Assembly (NCBI GenBank): GCA_900498245.1
Contig: LS998015.1
Location: 743,206 to 807,205 of the forward strand
Origin: Candidatus Zixiibacteriota bacterium
Lineage (GTDB): Bacteria > Zixibacteria > MSB-5A5 > GN15 > PGXB01
DNA: 64,000 bases
Direction: 5' to 3'
Positions within the stretch are counted from its first letter, which is position 1, and every line of letters starts with the position of its first letter. Shown here piece after piece: positions 1 to 8,295 of the stretch. Under the pieces are notes generated by a model. It had not been told where the DNA came from. It ran no database searches and was given only the letters and a program-made list of their open reading frames with translations. The position numbers and the translations under genes were made by a program.

Positions 1-2
1 GC

Positions 3-332
3 GGGATACCGTTTTTGGAGCCGGTCCTTCCGTATATACTTTCGCATCATGAACGGTATGACGGAACCGGGTACCCGCAAGGGCTGAAGGGTGAAGATAT
101 TCCGATCGAGGGACGGCTTCTGGCGGTGGTCGATACTTTTGACGCCATTCTTTCCGACCGCCCTTATCGTAACGGGCGGGATCCCCAGACGGCCTTGAGC
201 GAATTGCAGAGGAATTCCGGGACGCAATTCGACCCGATGATAGTGAAGTTGTTCGAAGAGGCGTATGATGAGGGAGTCATCGTCCGCGCCATGAATAATC
301 ACCGTTTTCGGAAAAGCGAGATTGTCACTTGA
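3..332 (+). CDS. HD-GYP domain protein, 3' fragment (probable c-di-GMP phosphodiesterase)
   Basis: The reading frame is open from the window edge, so the 5' end is missing. The visible 110 residues contain the HHERYDGTGYPQGLKGEDIP block that defines HD-GYP domains, followed by the usual helix with VVDTFDAILSDRPYR. In known members this domain hydrolyses cyclic di-GMP with a binuclear metal site. The HD pair and any N-terminal receiver or sensor domain lie outside the window. The gene ends at a TGA inside the last codons of the convergent membrane protease gene (8-nt overlap). Confidence 0.9.
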   Translation, partial: GIPFLEPVLPYILSHHERYDGTGYPQGLKGEDIPIEGRLLAVVDTFDAILSDRPYRNGRDPQTALSELQRNSGTQFDPMIVKLFEEAYDEGVIVRAMNNHRFRKSEIVT

Positions 333-1383
333 CGATAAACGGGACGGGAATGAAACTTATGATGAAAATTACGAGCGAAGCGTAACCCATCAGTTTCGCT
401 GTCGGAGAAGGTGGCAGAGCATCGTTGAAAGTCGGCGGGTGCCGCAGTCCGAAAATAAACACGAAGGCCCCGAAAATCCACCACCCGGGCCATTTGAAAC
501 CGAGCACCAGCATAAAAATCAGAAATATTTTTGCCACGATACCTTGATATTTCCCGACCATGCCGTACAGGATATGGCCGCCGTCGAGCTGGCCGATCGG
601 GAGAAGATTCAGCATAGTCACTAAGAGGCCGACCCAGCCGGCGAAAATGGCCGGGGAGAAGGCAAAATCGTAGCCCTGGGGCAAACCGCCCCGCACCAAT
701 TGAGCCAGAATTTTTATGAGAAGAGAATCGCCGAGGCGCATACTATGATCCATTTCGACGGGAATTATTTTGGCATGCCAGAGGCCGATGGTAAGGACGA
801 TGGTGGCTATCACAAAGCCGGCAATCGGTCCGGCCGCGCCGACTTCGATTAAGTCTCTCCGGTTGGTGAAAGGAGAGCGTGATTTTATCACCGCTCCGAA
901 GGTCCCGACGATATTGGGGGCGGGAATGAAATAGGGCAGGGACATCAGGACCCCGCGCCGCCGCCCCACCAGATAGTGCCCGAATTCGTGAAAAAGAAGA
1001 ATTAATATCAGGGCCACGGTGAATTCCACGCGTTCCATGACACCGCCCGGCCGGCGCAGAAAATTCAAGTTAAATTCGAAAAAGAGGGGGGCGAAAAACA
1101 TCGTGACGAGAGTCGCCGCAAAAAGAATAATGTTGACGTAGGGGAATTTTCGGGTGGCAATTTCACGGATGCCGATCAAAAGGCCGCCCGGGTCCTCTTT
1201 GACCGCTCCTTCGTAACCGGCCTGCTTGAGGCGCCGCTGCATAATTCCGAGGGCCTCATCGCGGGCGAAGTAGGGGCGGGCCTTGAGAATGATACGGCCG
1301 TCGTGATAGTAGATGGCCGAAATATCAAACAGGTCGGCGAGTTGATAATAAATCTGTTTGGACACCTGTTCCGGATTTCTCAC
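325..1383 (-). CDS. site-2 protease family zinc metalloprotease (M50)
   Basis: This 352-residue polytopic membrane protein has the intramembrane HEFGH zinc motif at residues 132-136 and a second conserved block, LLPIGQLDGGHI, about 130 residues later. The Asp of LDG is the third zinc ligand of the M50 family. An N-terminal soluble region of about 80 residues precedes the first membrane segment, as in plant and cyanobacterial EGY-type proteases rather than in RseP, and no PDZ domain is visible. The start is GTG, with AGGAG about 8 nt upstream. It probably cleaves transmembrane substrates in the inner membrane; the substrate cannot be guessed from context. Confidence 0.9.
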   Translation of the reverse strand: MRNPEQVSKQIYYQLADLFDISAIYYHDGRIILKARPYFARDEALGIMQRRLKQAGYEGAVKEDPGGLLIGIREIATRKFPYVNIILFAATLVTMFFAPLFFEFNLNFLRRPGGVMERVEFTVALILILLFHEFGHYLVGRRRGVLMSLPYFIPAPNIVGTFGAVIKSRSPFTNRRDLIEVGAAGPIAGFVIATIVLTIGLWHAKIIPVEMDHSMRLGDSLLIKILAQLVRGGLPQGYDFAFSPAIFAGWVGLLVTMLNLLPIGQLDGGHILYGMVGKYQGIVAKIFLIFMLVLGFKWPGWWIFGAFVFIFGLRHPPTFNDALPPSPTAKLMGYASLVIFIISFIPVPFIVK

Positions 1384-1505
1384 AAGCCGCTCCTGTATTG
1401 TTCTTCAAAATTCCGCACGGTCATACCTGTTTTCAATTTAACCCGCATTAAACTCAAATGTTTCAATTTTGTCAACAGCGGGGAAGGAGGGGGGAAACGG
1501 GGGGC

Positions 1506-1538
1506 AAAAAAAGAAGCCCCCGGTTGCGCGGGGGCTTC
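1506..1538 (-). terminator. rho-independent terminator of the 1642-residue exoprotein gene
   Basis: Read on the minus strand, a 9-bp stem GAAGCCCCC/GGGGGCTTC with an 8-nt loop is followed by seven T. It lies about 20 nt past the stop codon of the large exoprotein gene. Confidence 0.85.
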
Positions 1539-1558
1539 GATTTATCCTATCCGAAGGA

Positions 1559-4500
1559 TTAGAGTGTCCAGGACCCGAGCGGGCACGGACCGAAGTTGAA
1601 ATAGAAGTCCTTCAGGTAGGTCACGTCGTTAATGTCAACGTTGCCGTCGTCATTAACGTCTCCAAGGTACAGGAACGGATTCGGGCCGGTACCGGAGAAG
1701 TTGACGTAATTGGCGAGGTAAACAATGTCAACCAGATCAATCTTCCCGTCATTATTGACATCGCCGCGACCAAAGCCGCACCACTTGTTGATGGTGTTGG
1801 CCAGGTCGAAATAGGTCGCCGGCTGATCGGCGTCGGTAATGCCGGGCATTCCGAAGAAGGCGTAGGCATACGTGGCGGCGCCGGTCGGCGGCACATTCTG
1901 GACCTCATAGGTCCAGTAAGCGGCACGGTCATCTGACGTCGCCTGGCACGGATACGAACCGGGCTGGAACGAGAGACCGACATTGTTACTCATCCAGTAG
2001 AACATCGAATCGAGGAAGATGTCGGTGTCATTCCAGTTGGCCTGCTGTGATTCGATGGTCTTGGCGTTCAGCATCGGGGTATAGCCGCAGCCGAACGGGA
2101 CCTTGACGGAGCCCCAACCGGTGGTCGGAGATCCGCAATCATAGACAAAGCCAAGGGAGTGATCGGCATCGTAACCGGTCATCTGGTTCTTGTTGTTGGG
2201 CGCAATGTCATAGTCGAGGAAAGCGCCAAGGTAGACGTTGTCGATCTGGACGCCATTGCGGGCGGTGAGCTCGTGCTTGGAAACGGTGAAGTTGCCAAGA
2301 GCGGCTACGTCGACAACACCGATAACCTTGGAGCAGGCCTTGAAGCCCATAGTCAGAGTATCATCATACGGGGCATCAATGCCATTGGTCCTCGGATATG
2401 CCCAATCCCAATGGAGGAGATGGCCGAGGGTGTCATATTCACCCATGTTCTGGACGGAGTCAACATACGACATGGCCATCACGTTACCGTAAACGGGGTC
2501 ATAATTGCCGGTGCCGGTGTTGAGCATCGAGCCCAGAAGAACGTTGCTCTGGAGAAGCGGCGGGCAGGACTGATCGACGCAGTTGGGATCGCCAAGGAGC
2601 GATTTCCACTGGTCAGGAGTACCGTGCCAGTTCTGCGAATGCAGAGCGATACGATACTTGCTGACACCGTAGATCAAGCAACCCTGCCAGAACGACGAGC
2701 CGTCTCCGCCAACGCTCATGGAAGTGGAGTCACCATCAGCGACCATACCGGAGTTCCAGACGATCTCGAAGTTGGCCGAGCCGACACCAAAGTCAAGGTG
2801 TTTGCTGGCATACAAGCAACCGCCGATCAGATTCAACTGAATGTACGGAGCCGTATAGAGCGGGTTGTCAATCCGGGCACTATCAAGGTAGTAGTCCGGG
2901 TCGTCGGTCCAAACCTGAGCATAGAAAGTATGGACGCCGCGGGTGATAGCCGGGCCATCGATATCCAGCACGATCGGAATAGCCGGGGTTCCCGGAGCCA
3001 GGATGGTTCCCGGAGTCGGGGAAACGATGCCATTCACGAAGGACGGCGGCGCGAAGGCCGCGTTCCGAGTCGAGAAGGCCTTGGTCTGATTCATGTCTTC
3101 AGAAACAGCGCTCAGCCATCTGTTATCGGTTTTCGGGTTAAAGGTGCTGATATCAATCCTATCCAAGCGGGCTTCGCTGGCCGCAACAACGGCGGCCGCG
3201 GAAGGAACCGGCATGGAATTGGTGGTAGAAAGAACCAGCGAGTCGATAGTCAGATCGGCGCAACCGGTGTTGACGATAGCATCCGGGAAGCTGACTATAG
3301 AGTGGTTCGGAGAACCGAATTCGAGAGGCTTATCGATGATGAAAGTCGGAATATCAAGGCGCGGACGGTCAGTCTGATTGGTCAGGCAGACCAGTTTGTT
3401 GCGCCAGGTCAAAATGAGATGACCATCGCTCATCACGGGGATAAGCTGGTGGCCGCTCAATGACTGAGCCGTGGTGGTAATCATACCGGCCCACCGACGG
3501 TTGAAGGATTCGATACCGGTTTCCGCATTCAGGAACTTGACAAAGAGGGAACGATACTGCTGGACAAAGATTTCCGGCAGACCGGTCTCGCAGGACATAA
3601 CACCTTCCTGCCAGACAAAGTCGTTGAAGTAAGGATGCGGATCGGTCACGCTGGCTTTCCAAACGATGGAGCCGCTGTTGCGATTGAAAGCCGCCGGGCC
3701 ATAGTACTGCCCTGCAGTCGACCAATAGGACCAGCCGCTCTGAACAACATTGGCAATGTCCATAACCGGCATACCGCCGCCGCCGCCCTGGTTGGCGCAG
3801 AGAACGGCCCAGTTAACGGACCCGTCAGCCGTGTTAATCGAATAGAGAACACCGCCGCTCTGAACCGTGCCAGTGTTGCTGGCCGGATCATAGAAGGAAG
3901 CGGTATAGAGTTTGCCATTAACCACATCGATAGACATGGCATTGGAGAAGCCTTCGGCACCGCCCCAGTCTTTAGCCGGGACAACGCTGGCGCCTTTGAG
4001 ACCGCCCGCAGTGGACAGTGTCCAGACGACCGCGCCGGTAGCGGCATCGAGGGCTGTGATATCACCAGAAGAACTGGTCTTGGTGGATCCCACATAGACA
4101 TTGGTTCCGTCCGAAGAAAGGCCGCGAACAACAGCGGTGGTCATCTTAACGGGGTTGACAGTCCAACCCGGATAGAGAGCGCCGGTGAGCGCGTTGACGG
4201 CATAAATCCAGCCGTTATCGTCGCTGTAAATGACGATATTGTCGGTGCCGTCATTGAAGATCACGGAAGGACCAAAGGTCACAAAGTGGTTGCTGTGGGC
4301 CATGAAATCACGGGTCCAGAGAGTGGTTCCGTCAGTAACTCTGAGGGCACTGAAGGCCTTGGAATTACCGCCAGCCGTGTAAATAATGCCGTCAAAGACG
4401 GTCGGCGTGGAGGAGCATCCGGATCCGATTTCAAAGCCATCGGCAGTCCTGGTCCAAATCTTCGCGCCGGTGTTAAGATCGAGAGCGAAGATTCTATTAC

Positions 4501-6487
4501 CCATGAAATAGATCACGGTATCTTTGTAGATGACCGGGCTATTGGCAGTGGTAATAGTGGTGGTCGGTTCCGCCCACATCCAGGCCTTGGTCAGGTTACA
4601 CTGGGCATTGCCCAGGGAACTGGTGCTGTGGCCGGTGCGGTTGAAATCGTTGCCCATGGTCGGCCAATCATCGCCGGGTGTGCAAGTCATTTCGGACAGC
4701 GGCACGCAGCAAATGTCGGCTTCGCCAATGATATTGAGCGGTGCACCATAGACGGTCAACAGACTCTGCCAGACAGTGTCAATCGGAGGACCGGCAATCT
4801 GTCTGAAGCCGAAGGCGGTGGTGTAACCGAGGCCGCCATCGTCGGCGTCAACATAGAATGAATCCACATTGCCGGGGGCGAAAATGCCTGCCAGACCAAT
4901 ATAGAAGGTCCCGCTGACATAGTTGGAGGGCTGGTCGGGCAGAGTAATCTCTGTCCAGCCCGGCCACCAATCGACCAACGGATTAATATCGACACCATAG
5001 AGTTCGGTTCCGGGAACGCCGCTGGCATCGTTAAACAACGAAATGCGGGCACCGGGTGTACCGGACTTAGGATCCAACTGGAAGCGGATCTTTTCGACAC
5101 GGCAATCGAGACCACCGGTCTTCAACTGCTGGGCAAAACCCTTAACTGACGAAGTCTGATAGTGGGTCAGAATGTACCAGGGCTCGCCATGGTCGCTGAC
5201 GGTTTTGCATTCGGCGTATTCGTCCTTGCAAAGGTCAACGATAATGTCGAAATTGGGAGCCACTCCGAAATAATCTTCATATGCGAACCAGCCCGTGTAT
5301 CCCGGGTTACAGGTATTCGGGTCGGGCATATGAACATAGCCACGGTGATATGAAGTCGTCACCGGGTAATTGTTAGCAAACAAGGTAGTGATAGCGCCCG
5401 GGTTGCGGCCGACGATTTCGGCGGAAATTATGAAGTCGTGTCTCATGACCAGATTATAGGATGAAAAATCGCAGTAGGCATATCCGGAGGCGGGGTATTT
5501 TTCAGCCATAGTGGTCAGATGAACGGTCGCGAGGGGAGAGCCGATCGGCAGACCGGTTCCCATGTCAACGTCATAAACGTTGACATCAACCAGCACCGAG
5601 CCATCGTCAGAGCCGGCATCATATAAACCGACATAGGCGGTTTTGAGGGTTTCCGGGCCCTGAACCGAGAAGCGCATACCTAATCCGTCACGGCAATTGG
5701 TGCCACTCGGCAGACCGAAGATATAATACCAATCATCGATCCACTGCTGAGAGTAGCAACTGGTATACGGAATGTCGGCACAACAGCGCTCGGTTGAGAA
5801 TCCGGGGCCATATCCGAGCAGGCCATAAGCGGTTCCCGCTCTGAAAATGGCACCACCCTGCAGGTCACCGCAGTCGGTTAACAGGGCGAGTTGCTGACCG
5901 GGAGTCGTAATGATGGGCGCGACACCCATGAAATAATCCCCGATCACAACAAAATTGAACGAAGATACGTCAATATAGTTCCAACCATCTACGAAATCTG
6001 TACCGAAGGTTCCCGTATCGGAAAAAATTACCGTTCCGGGGACGCCGTGGTCGTTATCATATAGGGTTACCTGGACGTCGGGAGTGCCGACGCAACCGGA
6101 ACCATAAATGTAAAACCACGCCACCTTTAAGGTACAGGCCTGTCCTTGCTGGACCGGGAACTGGAACAAGAATTCATCCGCTCCCGCATCCGGCAACTGC
6201 CAGAACCAGCAAAAGCCGCCGGTGGTATCAAATGCGGGGAAATCCTCGCACATATAATGTGTCGGAGGAGCCGGTGGAATCCCAACCACATTGCCGGGGG
6301 GCAATAGCGGCTTGTTCGCCGTCAGGTTAGGAAGAGCCGTCGGATCATCCTGCCCATAAGCCGGTGCATTGGCATTCACCTGGGGTCGAACGAAAACAGG
6401 CTCGGTGTTATCAGAACTAATAGCCGCACTACTAAAGGAGAGAATTAACCCTAAAGTAAGTACCGCGATTATCAGTTTTTTAAACAT
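1559..6487 (-). CDS. secreted PQQ-like beta-propeller protein with C-terminal type I dockerin
   Basis: This 1642-residue exported protein has a signal peptide (KK, then a hydrophobic stretch to about residue 24). Residues about 80-590 carry beta-sandwich-like units with related phrases such as GVPGTVIFSDTG and GVPGTELYG. Residues about 600-1040 look like a PQQ-type propeller, with recurring blades of the form ALDLNTGAKIWTR and VTDGTTLWTRDF. A long region of unknown type follows. The last 70 residues hold two EF-hand-like dockerin repeats (GDVNNDGKIDLVDIVYLANY and GDVNDDGNVDINDVTYLKDF). The start is set by AAGGAGG 6-7 nt upstream of ATG. It probably sits on or outside the cell surface; no enzymatic residues are evident. 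Confidence 0.85.
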   Translation of the reverse strand: MFKKLIIAVLTLGLILSFSSAAISSDNTEPVFVRPQVNANAPAYGQDDPTALPNLTANKPLLPPGNVVGIPPAPPTHYMCEDFPAFDTTGGFCWFWQLPDAGADEFLFQFPVQQGQACTLKVAWFYIYGSGCVGTPDVQVTLYDNDHGVPGTVIFSDTGTFGTDFVDGWNYIDVSSFNFVVIGDYFMGVAPIITTPGQQLALLTDCGDLQGGAIFRAGTAYGLLGYGPGFSTERCCADIPYTSCYSQQWIDDWYYIFGLPSGTNCRDGLGMRFSVQGPETLKTAYVGLYDAGSDDGSVLVDVNVYDVDMGTGLPIGSPLATVHLTTMAEKYPASGYAYCDFSSYNLVMRHDFIISAEIVGRNPGAITTLFANNYPVTTSYHRGYVHMPDPNTCNPGYTGWFAYEDYFGVAPNFDIIVDLCKDEYAECKTVSDHGEPWYILTHYQTSSVKGFAQQLKTGGLDCRVEKIRFQLDPKSGTPGARISLFNDASGVPGTELYGVDINPLVDWWPGWTEITLPDQPSNYVSGTFYIGLAGIFAPGNVDSFYVDADDGGLGYTTAFGFRQIAGPPIDTVWQSLLTVYGAPLNIIGEADICCVPLSEMTCTPGDDWPTMGNDFNRTGHSTSSLGNAQCNLTKAWMWAEPTTTITTANSPVIYKDTVIYFMGNRIFALDLNTGAKIWTRTADGFEIGSGCSSTPTVFDGIIYTAGGNSKAFSALRVTDGTTLWTRDFMAHSNHFVTFGPSVIFNDGTDNIVIYSDDNGWIYAVNALTGALYPGWTVNPVKMTTAVVRGLSSDGTNVYVGSTKTSSSGDITALDAATGAVVWTLSTAGGLKGASVVPAKDWGGAEGFSNAMSIDVVNGKLYTASFYDPASNTGTVQSGGVLYSINTADGSVNWAVLCANQGGGGGMPVMDIANVVQSGWSYWSTAGQYYGPAAFNRNSGSIVWKASVTDPHPYFNDFVWQEGVMSCETGLPEIFVQQYRSLFVKFLNAETGIESFNRRWAGMITTTAQSLSGHQLIPVMSDGHLILTWRNKLVCLTNQTDRPRLDIPTFIIDKPLEFGSPNHSIVSFPDAIVNTGCADLTIDSLVLSTTNSMPVPSAAAVVAASEARLDRIDISTFNPKTDNRWLSAVSEDMNQTKAFSTRNAAFAPPSFVNGIVSPTPGTILAPGTPAIPIVLDIDGPAITRGVHTFYAQVWTDDPDYYLDSARIDNPLYTAPYIQLNLIGGCLYASKHLDFGVGSANFEIVWNSGMVADGDSTSMSVGGDGSSFWQGCLIYGVSKYRIALHSQNWHGTPDQWKSLLGDPNCVDQSCPPLLQSNVLLGSMLNTGTGNYDPVYGNVMAMSYVDSVQNMGEYDTLGHLLHWDWAYPRTNGIDAPYDDTLTMGFKACSKVIGVVDVAALGNFTVSKHELTARNGVQIDNVYLGAFLDYDIAPNNKNQMTGYDADHSLGFVYDCGSPTTGWGSVKVPFGCGYTPMLNAKTIESQQANWNDTDIFLDSMFYWMSNNVGLSFQPGSYPCQATSDDRAAYWTYEVQNVPPTGAATYAYAFFGMPGITDADQPATYFDLANTINKWCGFGRGDVNNDGKIDLVDIVYLANYVNFSGTGPNPFLYLGDVNDDGNVDINDVTYLKDFYFNFGPCPLGSWTL

Positions 6488-6638
6488 TTATTTCCTCCTT
6501 AAAATTAGGAAATATTTTGGAGTTGCTAACTAAAACCAGAAGATTGGCCAAACCAATCAGATATCCGTTCTTTCGGCAAAATTCCGCAGAACTTTGCTGT
6601 CCGGAAAGATAATTGACGGCTATGCGGCGAACCTTCAT
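6480..6638 (-). CDS. possible small leader ORF upstream of the dockerin exoprotein
   Basis: This is a 52-codon ORF (begins MKVRRIAVNYLSG, ends FKEEINV) with a plausible Shine-Dalgarno GAGGTGA just upstream of ATG. Its stop overlaps the first codons of the 1642-residue gene by 8 nt, an arrangement suited to translational coupling. It contains a short hydrophobic patch (GYLIGLANLLVLV). I do not recognise it. It could be a leader peptide, a small membrane protein, or chance. Confidence 0.3.
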   Translation of the reverse strand: MKVRRIAVNYLSGQQSSAEFCRKNGYLIGLANLLVLVSNSKIFPNFKEEINV

Positions 6639-7293
6639 AACTCACCTCTGTCCAGGGAAATGTGAGAATCTGTTTTAGTCAACAATTTCATATTCATTCC
6701 TATTGGAGTAAGGAGTTAAATTTTTTGTAAAAAGTTGACGATCTAACTCCGAAATGTTGTGTTTGAAGAATTAATGACTTCTGACTCTTATTGACAGCCT
6801 TTTTTAGTAGGTCGCCACCTCCATATAATCTATAATTGTTATAAAGTATTGTTAACATATAGAAATTAGGTGATCTTTTAATTCAGGGATTCTAAAGAGA
6901 TTTACCTTTTCGGCGACCGCCTTCGTCCGAGTAACTACAGGTCACAGGTCGTCATGCAAGCCGGTCAAAAAGATAAAACAATCCGTTAAGGATTTATTCC
7001 CTTTAGCAACTGAATCAGACTTAAGAAGTAACTTTTGTTGTTTGTTGCCGCCGTTATTTCGTGGCTCTCGTAACGCCGACAACGAAGTAACACACGCTCG
7101 CTTAATAAAATAACATTGGTTTCTTTTTTGTCAAGCAAAAAGTGGAAATTTTTTCCGGTTCGACAAATATTCTGGCGGTTTCTTTTTTGATGGTAATTAA
7201 TTGGGGCATAAGAAGTTAGTTCGATACGACGGCATTTTTGACGAAAAATGGTTGCATTCGGAGCCAAAAGCGACGATTTTTTTGGAACCTTAT
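6639..7293. other. intergenic region between divergent genes (nothing convincing inside)
   Basis: About 650 nt of AT-rich sequence separate the divergent exoprotein and nuclease genes. I see several T-rich patches and isolated TTGACA-like and TATAAT-like hexamers, but no pair with acceptable spacing. A 93-codon minus-strand frame at 6986-7267 has no ribosome-binding site and no recognisable content. Confidence 0.4.
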
Positions 7294-7932
7294 ATGCGAA
7301 TGCCCAAAAAATATATTCTGATACCGATTCTGGTCATTGCGATTTTACTGATCCGGTATGTAGCGCACATTGGCCCGGAACGTTCCCCGGATGACCGCTT
7401 TCGCGTGGCCGGGATTATCGACGGCGATACGATCGATCTGACCGGCGGGGACAGACTCCGGTTACTGGGGATCGACTGCCCGGAAAAAGGGGAACCTTAT
7501 TTTGATTCGGCCAAGGCCTATTTGACGGGATTGATTTTGGGGAAGAATATCGGGGTCAGTTATTCGCACCGCCACCGCGACGGGTATGGCCGTCTTCTGG
7601 CCTATGTCTATCTGGATACGGTAGCGGTCTGCCGGGAGATGCTTCGTAGGGGCCTGGCGCACCTGTATCTCTTTGAAGATAATATGTCGGACAAGGAGCG
7701 GATCGGGCAGTTGTTGGCGGCCCAAAACGAGGCGATTGACGCCGGCCGGGGGGTCTGGTCGGTCCCGCACAACCAGGAACGGTTTTACCTGGCCCGGAAA
7801 GGAAGTTACCGATTTCATCGGCCGGACTGCCGATCTCTCAGGGACTGCCCGCCGGAGGATTTGATTCGTTTTGAGAGCCGCCTTGACCCGTTCCGGCTGG
7901 GGTACTCCCCCTGCCGAAACTGCCGGCCGTGA
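7294..7932 (+). CDS. membrane-anchored thermonuclease (SNase family) with C-terminal Cys/His motif
   Basis: The first residues form a basic n-region and one hydrophobic segment (KKYILIPILVIAILLIRYV), so the enzyme is exported or anchored. The SNase fold follows with IIDGDTIDL, RLLGIDCPEKGE and RDGYGRLLAYVYL, which hold the usual calcium-binding Asp residues, catalytic Arg/Glu positions and barrel. A tail with FHRPDCRSL and YSPCRNC resembles the Ada-like metal-binding tail often appended to bacterial nucleases. A longer frame opens at TTG 7201, but ATG 7294 (or 7300) directly before the signal segment is more likely. It probably degrades extracellular nucleic acid. Confidence 0.85.
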   Translation: MRMPKKYILIPILVIAILLIRYVAHIGPERSPDDRFRVAGIIDGDTIDLTGGDRLRLLGIDCPEKGEPYFDSAKAYLTGLILGKNIGVSYSHRHRDGYGRLLAYVYLDTVAVCREMLRRGLAHLYLFEDNMSDKERIGQLLAAQNEAIDAGRGVWSVPHNQERFYLARKGSYRFHRPDCRSLRDCPPEDLIRFESRLDPFRLGYSPCRNCRP

Positions 7933-8026
7933 GGGACGGACCCGCCCCGGACCAGTCCTTATCGAATACCTACCTATTAAGGTATTGTATCAATTTGTAT
8001 CGTATTCTGCACCGAGCATTTTTTGC

Positions 8027-8056
8027 TTGACAGGTGAGACGAAAGAATCTTAATTG
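8027..8056 (+). promoter_or_regulatory. candidate sigma-70-type promoter before the PKD subtilase
   Basis: TTGACA at 8027-8032 and TAATTG at 8051-8056 are separated by 18 nt. It lies in the 363-nt gap between the nuclease and the subtilase, giving a leader of about 235 nt. I see nothing else convincing in that gap. Confidence 0.35.
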
Positions 8057-8295
8057 TACCTATCAAAAGAGGTCGTGTTTGCACGACAAATGCGGCAAAT
8101 TCACAATCGGAGTTGCATCGGACCGGGACTGTAATTCTAAATAATCAAATAGCCCAAACGGGAGGGAGCGGCGGTATTTTTATCGCTACAATTAACCTTA
8201 TGCTCAAGGGGAGGAGTATTGATGATTGATAACTAGCAGGTTTATCCCATTTTAATCAACAAACCTCACAAAATGATTTTTGAAAGGGATATTCG

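Noticed and set aside
2159-4861. Two long plus-strand open frames (434 and 408 codons) inside the dockerin exoprotein gene
   Set aside because: They are antisense to a clear minus-strand gene with signal peptide, propeller blades and dockerin. They have no domain-like content and arise from GC-biased codon use.
6986-7267. 93-codon minus-strand frame in the gap before the nuclease
   Set aside because: No ribosome-binding site, no recognisable motif, and it overlaps the nuclease upstream region on the other strand.
8222-8236. Strong Shine-Dalgarno (AAGGGGAGG) followed by a four-codon ORF before the PKD subtilase
   Set aside because: ATG ATT GAT AAC TAG is too short to support as a gene. The site may be chance or a remnant; no attenuator structure was found with it.
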